Part shown: piece by piece, positions 10,400 to 23,530 of the stretch
Numbering within the stretch: position 1 is the stretch's first letter
How the letters are laid out: the number at the start of each line of letters is the position of its first letter
NCBI GenBank assembly: GCA_947247005.1
Contig: OX365947.1
Location: 32,692,760 to 32,756,759 of the forward strand
Source of the DNA: Spisula solida
Lineage: Eukaryota > Mollusca > Bivalvia > Venerida > Mactridae
DNA: 64,000 nt
Direction: 5' to 3'
Translations under genes and position numbers: made by a program
The notes under the pieces: generated by a model
Seen by the model: only the letters and a program-made list of their open reading frames with translations
Database searches by the model: none
Told to the model about the DNA's origin: nothing

Positions 10400-11010
10400 A
10401 AATATGAAGGAGCCCCAACAAATTATGAATGATATAAAAGTATGTCCACAGTTACACTTCCAATCGTAGTTCCTTATTGAAACGATGTTGAATTATTCTA
10501 AAAAGTTGTAAGAAAGCGAGTGTGATTTTGAATGTTACAATTATTGCATAATGTTTATGATTGTCATTGTTATTTAATTGTAATTATAATTCATTGAAAT
10601 GAATAATTAACATCTTCGAGTAAAAAATAATACTACCATCACAGGCGCAAAAGAACAAACGAACATTGTTCTGAAAAAGTGTAATTAGATAATTTCTTAT
10701 ATTAATCGGCATAAACTTGTTTTTTTATCAGAAAATAATTTGCCTTGTTATGACCATTGAAAGCACCATTCTTTACGCTTATAAATCTATATTATGTTAG
10801 TTTCTAAAATCGTTCGCAATGAAACTAACATGACGATATTACAATTACAGTGCCCACCAAAAATAATTATACAGTAAATTATTGTTTCAAAATTAAACTT
10901 GGCTAAATTATTCAATATCTGTTTATCAGACGGTCACAGTTATACTAGTTTCTGAAACTACAGTTACTAAATGAGACTTCTTATGGGTCATCTAAAAGGT
11001 AGTACATTTA
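10400..11010. other. Non-coding AT-rich DNA
   Basis: No gene, tandem repeat or inverted repeat of note was seen. Confidence 0.5.
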
Positions 11011-11014
11011 TACC

Positions 11015-11359
11015 TTAAACCCCTGTCATAACCAGGACGGCGTCCTCGCGGCGACCGTACGGTGTCCAAAATATTTCCAGAACGTCGGCGCAGCGCAGTA
11101 CGATCGCAAGCATCGCTGCGAGATCGCAGTGGCATCGCCAGTGGACGCGGTGTGATCGCGTAGAACGCCAAGTGACGGCGCGCATCCGTAGGAACGCCGA
11201 GTGAACTCGGTAGCAACGCATTAGTCGCCGTGAGAACGCCATGACTAGTCAAGTTACGTGAAAATATCAGATTTTTCCGGCAATCACACGGCGTTCTGGA
11301 AATTTTAACAACGCCGGACTGACGCAGTGGAAACGCACTGTGGTGTGACAGAGCTTTAA
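11015..11359. mobile_element. GC-rich TTAA-flanked MITE, piggyBac-like
   Basis: The element is bounded by TTAA at 11015-11018 and 11356-11359. Inside each TTAA is a short imperfect inverted repeat: ACCCCTGTCATAACC at the left and, on the complement, AGCTCTGTCACACC at the right. TTAA targeting is characteristic of piggyBac. The interior is strikingly GC- and CpG-rich compared with its surroundings and is full of ACGCC/GCGATC words. Two overlapping minus frames (75 and 86 codons) reflect low stop-codon density and are not taken as genes. Confidence 0.65.
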
Positions 11360-11477
11360 GAGCAGGGGTATGTGACGCTGTTCTTGAAACACTAGTACAT
11401 TAGTAAACAGTGTCTTACGTTATACAACACCAGATAGTGGAGACGCCCGTCTATATGCGGGTTCAAATTATCTTTAT

Positions 11478-11790
11478 ATCAAACTAATAAATCATTTTCT
11501 AAAAAATGAGAGTCAGTAACCCAAGAACAAGAAAGACCAAAAATACTGACATGATAAAAAATGATTAATGTGAACAGAAATACGAGCAACAGAAATGAAT
11601 CTGGAAACCAACGAGACAGGAAATGGAAATTTCACGTTCAATTTATTTAAAATGACATAACAGTATGTTATGTATAGCGATCAAGCGGAAATAGAATACG
11701 ATAAGATAAATTGAGACTTTTAACTGCTCATGACCTTCAATAATTTATTTTGCATTTTTGTTAAAATCTTGCACGAAATGTGTTTGTCTA
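11478..11790 (+). repeat. Interspersed repeat family A, copy 2
   Basis: Copy 2 matches 6320-6640 in the same orientation and order (AATAAATCATTTTCT, GAAATACGAGCAACAG, GAATCTGGAAACCAACGAGA). It is diverged, with small indels. Confidence 0.65.
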
Positions 11791-12279
11791 GCTCAAAATC
11801 CCTGTTAATTGAAGAATAAGCAATGATTTCTTAGTGATTATAATGCTCTTTACATAATGCTTCTAAACTGTATAAAAATGATAATCTTGATTTTCCTGTT
11901 AAGCTAATACACTTAAGGGAATTTAAAATTTTTAAGAAATGTTTAAGTTTTCCTTTAAGATGCTTTGTGAATACCTCCCCAGAAATTCATTATCAAAGAA
12001 CTTACGGAAAAATATACTTTGCTTTAATTTAAATATTTTATAGTTTATTTACAACTACGTAGTGTGGAAATGAGGTCTGCAATATTAATCTCTATATAAT
12101 ATTTGCTACTTCTTGAAACATTCCTTTGACATAAGAACAACCTAATATTCTAAGTAACCTATTTTGGACTACTATCAATCTACATTTATTTGAACATAAA
12201 GTGCTTTATTTTACATGTACTCATCTCTTTGTGTATATAATGTACCATGTATATATGTTAGTATGTATAATTTTTGTGT

Positions 12280-12366
12280 ATATATGTCTATGCTTTTCGT
12301 TGCCAAAGGCAAATGTGTTTGCCGAATTGCAATAAAGTTTATTTGTTGTTGCTGTTGTTGTTGTTA
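12280..12366 (+). mobile_element. Retroelement 3' end with (TTG)n tail
   Basis: GCCGAATTGCAATAAAG (AATAAA at 12330-12335) is followed directly by a TTG/CTG triplet tail at 12343-12366. This is the usual layout of a LINE or SINE 3' end in plus orientation. The upstream 400 bp show no recognisable reverse transcriptase, so the body is unassigned. Confidence 0.45.
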
Positions 12367-12633
12367 CTAATATTGAATCCGTTAATGAATTCTTACAAAA
12401 CATGTCTGTCCCAAATTTGCTGTAATTAAAAAATTAAAATGAACGTATAGTTAAAAATTCTGTAAGTGGTTTGATAAAACAGTATCCAGATCACTATTAT
12501 CATTATCAATAAGTATAAAGTCACCTAAAGTTTGTCAATGGAAACTTACCTATATTGCGGATTCTTTTAATTTTGTAGAGGATACATGTATAATTATAAA
12601 TCAATTTTGACAAAACCTCCTGTCTGATGGTTA

Positions 12634-12787
12634 AGAGACAAAATCCAATTTGTACTTTCCTCTCCTGAGCGTCTCGCAAGGGAATTACTGATACTATCGT
12701 CTTTGTTATGACGCGGCCTGGGATGGAACCCAGGACTTTCAGCACCCGAATCGGACGCTCTACCGCTACGCTATCGAGGCTGGTGCT
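12634..12787 (-). mobile_element. tRNA-derived SINE
   Basis: The minus-strand head contains the A-box region GCCTCGATAGCGTAGCGG (12781-12764) and the B box GGGTTCCATCCC (12731-12720). The body reads CTTGCGAGACGCTCAGGAG, resembling the CTTGCTTGGCGCTCAGCA block that I recall from widespread invertebrate SINEs. No functional tRNA fold is expected. Confidence 0.65.
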
Positions 12788-12799
12788 ATATGTTTTGCA

Positions 12800-14840
12800 T
12801 CTCTTGCATTTTCGAGTTTAATTATTCAGCAACCTATCGAGTTCGTAAAGGTTCACTAGCTAGGCGATCATTGTACAGGGAAATACCAAAATAAAAGCTA
12901 TTATTATTATAATGATGTTATGCAAGTACAACTTAATGAGGAACGGAGAATGCATGTATAATCCCTGATCAAAGACGGACAGCATGAGTTACACCTTACA
13001 CAAGATAAAAGGCTAGTGACAAAAGGGGCGGTGATGAAACCAAATATAGATAGGGAATCATACATTAGTTAATAAATCATGTGCTAAATGAAGTAGTGCA
13101 AACAATCTCCAATTCTATACGCTCCAAACATCCTAGATGTTTTATCACTGCGGTATACCGTACACCGGATATTGCTAGTAAGGTGAGTAATGTTATCCAT
13201 TTTCGCGACCTTAAAGTGTACACCAGTGTAAGTTCAGAGGCGCTGTTTTGTTTTTCTGAGTGTGTTTAACATAAATTATGTACAAAAGAATCTTATTCGA
13301 TAATTGTTCTAGTCCATGAAAACCGGCAAACGACCAGGAATTACTTAAAAGGGTAATTAAAAGACCAAACACATATTGTTACTTACGCAAAAATAAGCTC
13401 GGTCTGTCAAATAAAGATGCTTTTGTTTAATTCTTCGTAAAACTTCACAAACTGAATCGAGCAAATTGACATCCCAGTGACCAAGTTAATGTTGGTAATG
13501 TTTTATCAGGAAAGAAATCATAAATAATGGTGCATTTTGAGAATAAATAAAATGTTAGTGTGCAGAGTATTGCTTGTTGCTCACTGGTGTACGGAGTATT
13601 GCTGTACAGTGTACGGAGTATTGCTCACTGAAAATGAGTAAAAGTGAGGTATAACCAGTGTTATTTGGTTAATATTACTTATATTGTCTTGATCTATATC
13701 TGTTGCATATTGGAGAGTGTAAAAACTACATTAAAACATGCTGGAATACACGTACCTGAGGTGGGTCCGAGCATCCTTCGAAATTTTAAATGGAATACTA
13801 TTTTTACACCAGTTTGACAGGGCTTAGAGTATGATTAGTACACCCGTCTATATGTTCTTGAACCCACTTTGTTGGTCCCTCCTAAGAAAAAATAATTGGT
13901 CGGATCCCCTTGATACAATTTCTGTATCCAGGCATTACCATGTTCAATATAAATGCTCTGTCACCATGTATCGATATTTCAAAATGTGAATCGATAATCG
14001 GTCCGATAAAAAATATCGTTGATACATCGATATCGCTTCTATCAAAGACAGCTTTACTGTACGATAATATATAATATATTATATAGTCAGTTAAAAGTTC
14101 AGTTCTGTTCTGTTTAGTTAGTATCAAGAAAATTACTTATTTTTACTATGATATGGTCAATTTTATGTATTGTTCAAAATTACAATCCATACTTATACTC
14201 AACACTCAAATATTTTAATCCACTCTTTTGAGACGTTTTATAGAGCGAAAAGTTCAAACTATGTTAAATTCGTACTCCGTAAACTATCAGTGAGCTAATG
14301 TACGATACTCGTATAGTAAACAGCAATACTCTGTACACGCACTTATATCTATTTTGGCGATGTATCTTTGTTGTACTTTGAATTTTTTTCTGAAATTTTG
14401 GCTTAACACATTTAGGTTCAATACAAACAGAATGCTCAGTTAAAATATATATCTGGGTAATACACTCTTTTCAAACGCATATAAGGTGCTGTGGTCAATA
14501 TTTGAGAGTGATTTCCAATGTCGAAATGAATGTCGATTGTCTAGCTAGACACTGAATGTCGATTGTCGATTTCTTTGCCAACTTCACACACATAACCAAA
14601 ACGATGAAATGTCCAGTGAAATGTATGGAAGTTGTGAGATGAAATCGATGAGAAATGGGATGATAAATGTATGATGAAGACTGAATATAGATATAAATAC
14701 ATAGTTTACATACATAGGTATACATAATTGATACATAATAATAAATAAGGTCAATATGACCTCGTGAACAACGTTATATGCAAAGCGATTTTTAACGTGT
14801 GCCGCATGAAAAACCGCTATATAAGTATGGTATATAAAGA
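12800..14840. other. Non-coding; minor duplications only
   Basis: A triplicated CGGAGTATTGCT-like word occurs at 13560-13632. 13085-13150 resembles 8735-8800. No coding sequence was recognised, including the 81-codon minus frame at 13882-14127. Confidence 0.5.
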
Positions 14841-14845
14841 AGAAG

Positions 14846-15052
14846 ATTAAGTTATCAATTTTCGAGGGCTGCTTTCAGCTGTTCAGCCGTTCATATCCCC
14901 TTTGACATTTTAACTTCCCCTGGCCATTGGGTTACCTAAGGAAACCTGCATTCGAGTCTCCCTGTGGAGACTATTTCTCTCCTGGTGGGTGTGAAGCCAA
15001 CATCAATCTGCGGCGCCCAGGAATATCGAACATATTCAGACACCGTCCTCAC
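14846..15052 (-). mobile_element. 5'-truncated SINE, same family as 54146-54485
   Basis: It aligns by eye with 54146-54360 through TTTTCGAGG(G/A)CTGCTTT, GCCGTTCA, CATCAATCTGCGGCGCC and GGAATATCGAAC. The tRNA-like head present in the other copy is missing at the 15052 side, so this copy is 5' truncated on the minus strand. Confidence 0.7.
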
Positions 15053-15065
15053 TTCGAACCATACG

Positions 15066-15380
15066 AGTGTCTTTGGATCCTTCCTATGGTTTCTAGAAGT
15101 TGATCCAGTGGAGACATTCCCGTAGACATTATATGTAGGAACCTTGGCTAAAATTGGAAGGACACTTATAAATCCTTGGAAGGATCCCTTGACACTACAC
15201 GACCACTGAATACCATAGGAAAGACCCATGAACACTGTTTGTTTATGGATGATTCACATGGTGTTATTGGGTCTATCTTAGTGTCTTGGGATCCTTCCAT
15301 TGGTTTCTAGTAGTCCATCCAGTGGAGACCTTCCCGTAGGTATCATAAGTAGGAACCTTGGTTACCGCTGGAAGGACCCT
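15066..15380. repeat. Two-copy 100-bp duplication, 215 bp apart
   Basis: 15066-15165 and 15281-15380 share GTGTCTT(T/G)GGATCCTTCC, GGTTTCTAG, CCAGTGGAGAC and TAGGAACCTTGG. Divergence is moderate. No coding function was recognised. Confidence 0.6.
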
Positions 15381-15389
15381 TTGGAATAA

Positions 15390-16180
15390 TTGGAAGGATA
15401 TCACGTCATACACGGGACCTCGCTTAACGTATCGTCCGAACGACTTAGTAGTTTTAGTTATGTTAGGTGGGAAACACTGAAAAATATTTCTGTTTTTGAT
15501 CTGGCTTATACTGCTGCAGACACTTGCTGTTTAGATACATGTCCTCAATTGCCTTGCGTTCACAGTGAAATTTCGAATAATTCTGCTTTCTCCGGTAAAT
15601 AAACTATTGCAATGCGACAAAGACCGATGTTATCCGCATGGAATAATGTAATTAGTCTGGTTCACGACATTGTTACAAATCCTTCTTTTTAGGATTTTTT
15701 TGAAATCGTAAACCATGTCACGTGCCCCTCCATGGACTTTTCACTTTGAGCATTGCAAGACACCTGCGGTGTATTCCTCATTACACCAAAGTTCTTCTTC
15801 TATTCAACACTTCATAACTTTATAATTACGCTGGTCGAAGCCGTCATGTTTTGATATATCTCATGATGCTGTTACTTTAGGAATAAAATAACATTTGTCG
15901 AGTTTTCGAATATGCAGTGCTACCTCTGTTGGGATCTGCACATATTGGCCGTTGTTTAGACGTTGCTATTCTTCAGAGGCTGATTTAATGGTTAATATCG
16001 GCTTAGGGAAATTTTGAAGATGTTGATATAGAGAAGTTGTTGCTCTACAGAGGGCCACTCTGGTAAAAGATACGGAAGGCACACATTGAGTACAGCCCAG
16101 TATATAATAACGGTAAAGTAATGGACATTCAATACTAAAGTGCTTTGACTGTTCTGCTGTTGGGGTGGTGGTTGTGTGTG
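15390..16180. other. Non-coding stretch
   Basis: A 70-codon plus frame (15390-15602) lacks any domain I recognise. No RNA gene or repeat was seen. Confidence 0.45.
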
Positions 16181-16188
16181 GGGTGGTT

Positions 16189-16480
<292 letters not shown>

Positions 16481-16489
16481 TGTTTCATT

Positions 16490-18300
16490 TATTAAGTAAT
16501 ATATACTATGTATATTAGATATAAGGCAACCGCACACACATAAAAATAATATGCGTCAATACCCTGTGATTCAACGCAACCTTGTAATATAATTATGCAT
16601 GCATAAAGTTCCGGATCAGGTCAATATCTCCGTACTATACAATAATTTTAACACATAATTAAATAAATGTATAGTCGAGCACTTTTGACCTGTCGCTAAT
16701 TAATCCACGTGTGTTTTCGTCATTGTACCGTAAGACTGTTTTGATTAGTAAAATAAATAACGGATATTCAAGGATAACATGTTCAAAGAGTACGCGATTT
16801 GGTGTGTAATAGGTCTAAATGTATAGTGTATATTTAAACATCGTGATTGAATCTATCACGAAATTCCCGTGCTTCAAATTTAAGATTTTAAAGGAGAAGC
16901 TAGTAGAATTCATCATCAAGCACTTGACTAAAACTGTACTTCAAGAATAAATAACTACGCTATTTTTCAAACGTATTTCTGTCGTATGTTCAGCAAGTAG
17001 ACTAACTAGAGATTCTGGGTGTCTGGGTGTCCACGACACATAAGGAAAATATACAATGTTTTGTATTTCTATACTTAACTGTTAACTTGGGATCAATGAC
17101 GTTTCTATATTTCGAATACTGGCTTACCCTTTAAATGAAAGTCATGTTATATTACTCTACGAAATTAAACGAATATAAGCGGTAAAAGCCGAACTAGGTC
17201 ACGTGACCTGAAAACCTCGTTTTAGTTAGCTGGCTTGTGTGTGGCGGATTTCAAATTATTACGTCTTTTCATTTATGGACGAATAATATTAGAAAATAAG
17301 GACTTTACTTACAAGGTGAACTTATGGTGAACAATTTTGGATGTATTGCGTGACAATCTATGGCACAGGCGTGGGTGTATTTTAAACTGGATAAAGAAGT
17401 TTACGGTAATTTTGAATCATCAAATCATCCTGTGTACGTGAACAAGTGTGCAAAGTATCAAAGCAATATGGACTTTGATTAAACACACTATGTCAATCAT
17501 TTGTCCAAATTGCTTAGACGTCCAAGTTAAAGTTTAGCTACGACATCAAATATTTGCAAAGAGCATTGACATATTGTTTTGATACTTAGCAGTTTGGTTC
17601 ACCATCATGATCCCAATCCCTACACCTGTACACGGGAGTTGGTTTTATCAAGCATTTTGTCAGAATTATCTGTCTATTTGGACTTAGAAGTAATGCCTGC
17701 CAGTAATAATCAGTATTGATTGTAGGCAGTATAAAGTTGAAGTTGAAAGTTGAAGAAGCCCCAACCTCTACACAGAACTTTGTCAATTTTGTAAACTTTT
17801 GATATTGCAACACATACGAGTATTTTTGCATGTTTACGTAGATAAGCAGGTCTATTATATCGCCCGATTTGTATATAATATACAGATTTGTGTATCATAT
17901 ACAAATCTGTATATCCAAGCATACACAAATTTGTATATATTAATATATAACTATGGTATTATGCATAATTTCTCTTGAAAGCGATATATGCGCAAACTGA
18001 GCATCACCTGATCACGCATGTGAACCACAACATTGCATCGGTTAGAAGTCAGTCGGTTTTTGTGGAGTGTATCGCTGCGTTTCATGCGCATACCGCATTT
18101 TTGACAGGGATTCTGGTACACATTAGGTAGCTTAATAGAAACTTTCTATTCACGGGATTAGTTGCGATTAAAACAAGTCATTGCCAAACCCATTGATTTT
18201 CAGTGGTCATACTTTTGTGTCCTTTTTTAGCTAAATCAACAAATACACACATACATTACACTTTAAAATAATCAGCTGTGTGTAAATCAAATTTGTCAAT
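16490..18300. other. Non-coding stretch with one hairpin
   Basis: No gene was recognised. The hairpin at 17879-17914 is listed separately. The remaining short frames have no identifiable domains. Confidence 0.5.
17879..17914. repeat. 14-bp-arm hairpin
   Basis: ATATACAGATTTGT (17879-17892) and ACAAATCTGTATAT (17901-17914) are perfect inverted repeats with an 8-nt loop. Two further copies of the ACAAAT(C/T)TGTATA word lie just downstream. Confidence 0.8.
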
Positions 18301-18310
18301 TCTAGCAATA

Positions 18311-19642
18311 CGAGTGTGTTCGAAAAGAAATGCAATTTACTCTGTAACTTTTTATTGACAGAACCATTTACAATGAATCTCACAGAAAACCTTCAATGAA
18401 CTCTCCTTTACACATTGCACACAAATTTAACCTTTAAATCTAAGATAAAGGGTATGTTTTGTCATCTGCAAAAGGTACTACACTCATGCACTGTAATATG
18501 GCTGACCACATAGGTTTCCTGGAACCGTACCTATGGTCTTCTGCATGCAATTAAATCTAGGATCTTAAAATTATTCGCATAGGATTAGGTCTACAGAATA
18601 GACTTGGTGATCAAGTATTCTCATGTGTATTATGTTCAAAAACGCCTTTACAGTAGAAGCCCTGTGCGAAAAGGCATTTTCACGAGAAACGTGCATATGG
18701 TCTATTCAATAAACAATATGACGCTATATGAGATATTTCTGATGTTTTCCATACACATAATATCTATAGAACCTTATTGTAACATATTTGTCCATTGGTT
18801 CTGGTTTTTGAATTGCAAGCCCTTTGTGGGTGAAGAAAATCAAATGAATCATTTCCTCAGTGACTTAGTGTGTTTTACAATTACGGATTTCTTAGAATTT
18901 CTGTTAGCACATATTTGATGTTTCCGCTTCATTCTTGGTTAATGATAGTGAGCGTGTGTCCCTTCCTTTATTATACTACGTAAAAACTTCTCTTGGAAGT
19001 ACTGAGGGTATAACTTTAATATTTTCTTGGCATTTAAAATAATATGACGTTTTGGGCACCACGTAATGAGCATGGTAACCAGTGGGTACAACTGTTGTTA
19101 ACTTCAAGAATTTTCTTCCTAAGGAAGTGAAATTGGGATAAACTCGAGATTGTACAAACGGCAACAGTTCAACTTTTAATATTGCAGCTTTGAGACGAAT
19201 ATAATACTTTTTATCAGTGTTGAGTCTGATTGTTGTTGTTTTCAGTTGACCACATTTGTTGTTTGCTTTCAGATGCTATGGACCTACTTTGAAACATTTA
19301 ATAAAAGTGTTACAATGCTGAAAGACACATTACGATGTCCTTTTATCTAAAAAAGTTCATCATGTATAAATTTATCACTTAAATTAATTTTAGACCTTTC
19401 TTTGATATAAGGCATACTTTCAGTCAGTTTGACGATACGTTTTTTGAACGTTTTTTAGCTAAGTATACATTAGTGAGTGTTTATTAAACATACATTATGA
19501 CCAAACTAATACATGGATTTCTACCAAATTTTACCCAAGTGCAGAAAATGGGCTAATATGTACACATGCCGAGTTTGAAGCACGAAACCCCTAACACTAC
19601 CAAGATATGCATGGAATTGCATTTCTTTTCGAACACCCCTCG
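18311..19642. mobile_element. Mariner-like element, decayed, TA-flanked
   Basis: The left end CGAGTGTGTTCGAAAAGAAA and the complement of the right end CGAGGGGTGTTCGAAAAGAA are inverted repeats that continue with ATGCAATT. TA flanks both sides (18309-18310 and 19643-19644). The 1332-bp length is what a full mariner element would have, but I could not find a transposase D,D34D-type frame. The 104-codon plus frame (18604-18918) and 62-codon minus frame (18976-19164) have no motif I recognise. It is either heavily decayed or an unrelated filler between mariner ends. Confidence 0.75.
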
Positions 19643-19644
19643 TA

Positions 19645-20740
19645 AAGTGGTCCAACGTTTTGATGCAATATGTGCATACCAATAATTTGATTGATTAGGG
19701 AAATAGTCGAGCACCTGGATATTAGATTGGACAACACAACAATGTGATTTATATTAAATTTGAGTGAGTACGTTTTACAGTATTGTGACACAAAAAATGA
19801 CAATTTTCAATTGTAGATAAAATACTTTTTATAATTTTTCAATTTTTGATATGATTATCCTTTATGTGTATGTATACTTTCAATGTAGCATAATTATTTT
19901 TGTTAAAAACATGTTGCCGACTTTAGAAATAAAATTATTGAGTGACACGGTTACACACTGATGGGGTCGATTTCAGCTACCCAAATTATCTTAATCATAA
20001 GAGAAAGGGATGTAAGAAATGAACAATTGAAATGACAACAGCACCTGGATTCGACTACCGACTGGCATAACATTTAGACTAAATGGTCAAATATATATTT
20101 ATATTGGTAGCCAAGACATTTATGTTGTATAAAACACAACTTTAAACACTTCCACACATTTATAACAGTCTGAGGGACCGACGTTTCAGCAAAATAGAGT
20201 GTTTATGACAATGGTCTACACAGAAAACCCGATCATATTTTCCAATCGGTGGTTAATATCACAGCTGAATCGCGTGCAATTCCACTACAGTGATGTTGAT
20301 TCACTTGTAACATGAGATATTCCCTATACATTCCAAGTCAATTATCTCTGAAACTTATCCAACAGCGTTTCATATCGCCGAAATGTTTTGGTCACACACA
20401 AAATCACTCTCCTATAATGTTTTGCACATCCATTTTGCTATTTGGGTCATCTGATGAAGCAAGCAATCTCATTAGGTGCTGGAAAAAACGGTCAATCTGC
20501 TGCAAAATATCTTATATATCATGGAATGCAATAATTTTCCCCTTAGCGTGGCGTATATTTTATAGAAATCGATGAAGAAATAAAATACGTATGACTATAT
20601 TTGTCGAAGTTAAGCAAATTTCGTCTTGAACCTGTAGCCAAAAGTCACGTGGTATTGCTACACTGAATATGTGAATATTTTAACGTTCAATATACATGTA
20701 ATTGCAATAAAACTTGGTGCTTTCAGCTAATAATTGGTTG
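19645..20740. other. Non-coding; end shares sequence with 35.2 kb
   Basis: 20533-20670 is similar to 35153-35303: both carry TTTTCCCCTTAGC, then ATATTT followed by an AAATCGA block, and later CA(C/T)GTGGTAT. No gene was recognised. Confidence 0.45.
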
Positions 20741-20747
20741 ATGTATT

Positions 20748-20835
20748 TACAGTGCCTTGTATATTGTCTTGTATTGTATTGATATCTGATACAGTGCCTT
20801 GTATATTGTCTTGTATTGTATTGATATCTGACACA
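20748..20835 (+). repeat. 43-bp tandem duplication
   Basis: Two nearly identical adjacent copies of a block starting CAGTGCCTTGTATATTGTCT and ending ATTGATATCTGA. Confidence 0.85.
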
Positions 20836-20904
20836 CTAGTATAATACCAGGCACCCGACGTAGCTCTAGGATAGTTCTGTAAGAATACATTGCCCTTCGG
20901 TGGC

Positions 20905-21257
20905 GCATATCGCTGGCTTAGAATGATAAAAAGAGGTACATAATTTTTATAAGTATTCGTCGTCGAATGAGCTAACTTTTGAGCACTGTGGTTGTTTTTG
21001 ATTAGATCGACTGCTATGATATTTTATGGATAGAATTTCAAATTCCTGAGGTGCAACTTACGACCTTATAAGACTCATGCATATCACAAGACGTTTCTAA
21101 TGAGCCCCTTTTCATGAAAATCGGAACTGGTCATGTTGACTAAACCGAAGTTGATAAAGCTTGTTGGCCTAAAGAGTAGTCTTCAGACAGATTTTTCTTG
21201 TTTTCTCAAAATATCGATTTTGTACTTACGACCTTCTCCTTCTTAGCCAGCGATATG
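20905..21257. repeat. Inverted-repeat pair flanking 320 bp
   Basis: CATATCGCTGGCTTAG (20906-20921) pairs with CTTAGCCAGCGATATG (21242-21257). Weaker pairing continues outward (GTAAGAATACATT near 20880 against AATGTATGTTCTTAC near 21290). It is possibly a MITE of about 430 bp; no target duplication was fixed. Confidence 0.5.
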
Positions 21258-21309
21258 TTCCTTACTGTGACATGTATTTTTTTAAATGTATGTTCTTACC
21301 TTACAGATT

Positions 21310-22430
21310 GTTTGGGATCTCGAATTATGGAGTGAACCTTGCCTATCAAATATGTTGCCATGGTAGATTTCACTATGTACAGTCATCACATTAAAGAAGA
21401 AAACATAACAGAACAGATAAGTGGCTTAACCTTTATTAAATCGGATCGCAAGATTTCTTAGTTATATAGAGTATAGGTATAGTTTATTCAAGAAAAAGGC
21501 ATATAATTATGCCTATCATTCTACAAGTATATACAATTTCACATATTTTCATATATCAGCCAATAATCTGTGTAAAAATCTAGACCACAGCATAACAACT
21601 TTCTACATGTTCGTTTTTGCCAAAGAAGAACTACATTTTATTATTATTAATAATGCAAACGTGTACGGTTGGAGTTTTCACATTACTTTGGTTATCATTG
21701 ACTAACTATTGCATTTATGAATGATTGTAAACTAGTAGATTAATTTTTGATTCCCGATACTGCTGTGAGGTTTTTTTTGTAGTACAGAGTTCGTATACAA
21801 TTTGTATGTATTTATACTGTTGTAATATATTATTTCAATAGGCACAGTACAAACTGAAAACACATTTACCATGAGTGATTTACCACAAACATCCTATAGC
21901 TCGCCGGAGATTACACTAGAATTATCAAAAAACAAACATTCAAAGTGATTATGCACAGGTTTGGACAAAAATGGACATCGAAAAATTAAATGCCTTTAAT
22001 TGTTTTCATTTTTATTTGTAAACAAAGACTGGTGTTATCATCGGCGGACTATACCTATACACGAACTCATCAACTGGTTCAATATCAATATAATTCTATA
22101 ACTGACATGATTGGGAGCATCTTGCTTGACCTCGTTCGATATAATTTAGGAGTTGTTTTTGACTTTTATGTGCCGGCGTGTTGTTTCGTGTAGAGCAATG
22201 GTATATTTGAGTTTCATTGATTTAATAAGTCACCAGTTGCTCATAAACAACATGCATATCACTTAGTTAACATGTTTAATATTCATTGAAAGAGTACACA
22301 TTGTAAGTGTCTCAGTTAATGAGCATTGTCTTTATTATTGTTACCGTCTATTTCGTACCTGACAATTTGAAAACTACCCAGTTTGGTATTTTTGGAATTA
22401 TATCATACGACCGAGTTTGACGCGGTTTTT
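21310..22430. other. Non-coding stretch
   Basis: No gene or repeat of note was seen. The 67-codon plus frame at 21990-22193 is unassigned. Confidence 0.45.
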
Positions 22431-23426
22431 AGCTCGACTATTCGAAAAAAAGGAGAGCTATTGTACTCATCCATTCGTCGGCGTCGGCGTCACACTCTTG
22501 GTTAAGGGTTTTGGTACAGGCTACTATATTTGACCACATCTTGCATACTATCTACAAAGTATGCTATAGCATTGAAACTTACCAACCTTGTTACTATATT
22601 TGACCATATCTTGCATACTATCTACAAAGTATGCTATAGCATTGAAACTTACCAACCTTGTTTACCATCATGAGTAGACACTTCGGGTCAAGTGAAATAA
22701 CTCCATTTTGATTTTAATTGGAGTTATGCCCCTTTTGAACTTTTTGTTTAATGTTTTAGTGCAGGCTACTATATTTGAACATATCTAACATAGTATCCAT
22801 GCTATAGCATTGTAACTTACACACTTTTTAAATATCATAAGTAAACACTACTGGTCAAGTGTAATAATTCCATTTTGATTTTAATTGGAGTTATTCCCCT
22901 TTTGAACCCAGGCTTTTTGGTTAAGGTTTTTGGTGCAGGTTACTATATTTGACCATATGTTTCATAGTATCTATGCTATAGCATTGCAACTTACAACACT
23001 TGCCGACACTATTGGTCAAGTGCAATAACTCCTTTTTGATTTATGATTGATTTGAGTTATGCCCCTTTTGAACTTAGACTTTTCTTGATTAAAGTTTTGT
23101 GTGCAAGTTACATGCATACCATTTCTCATGTACTATCTGCAATGATATACCATTATAACTTACAACACTTGTTCATCATCATAAGTCAACACTACTGCTG
23201 AAGTGAAATAACTTTATTTTGAATTTAAGTAGAGTTTTGCCCCTTTCTTACTAAGAAATTTCTTGGTTAAAGTTTTACGTGCAAATTACATTCATACCAA
23301 TAATTATATCTCATATACTATCAATACTGTTGCACTGAAACTAAATTATATCCTGTTTTGAACTTTGATTTTTGTAACAAATGGTTGCGAATAGTCGAGC
23401 GCGCTTTCTTATGGATAGCTCTTGTA
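22431..23426. mobile_element. Bivalve-type TIR repeat with internal tandem units
   Basis: The left end GCTCGACTATTCGAA (22432-22446) and right end TTGCGAATAGTCGAGC (23385-23400) are inverted, followed by AGAGCTATTG near the left end and GATAGCTCTTGT at the right. Near the left is GGCGTCGGCGTC. The interior is a degenerate tandem array of units of about 170-190 bp, each with GG(C/T)TACTATATTTGA, GCTATAGCATTG, ACTTAC and GAGTTATGCCCC. One 84-bp subunit (about 22516-22680) is duplicated almost exactly. The family resembles abundant bivalve repeats from memory. There is no transposase. Confidence 0.7.
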
Positions 23427-23530
23427 ACTTATGAACTACCAAATAATTTCATCTAGGGCTTTGTATACCTGTTATGTATGTGATGGTTTGTGATTTGATT
23501 GTGCTTGTAATTTGTGACGTGTTTTAAGCG

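Noticed and set aside
10992..11252. Two overlapping minus-strand frames of 75 and 86 codons in GC-rich DNA
   Set aside because: They lie inside a TTAA-flanked MITE and exist because GC-rich DNA has few stops; no domain recognised.
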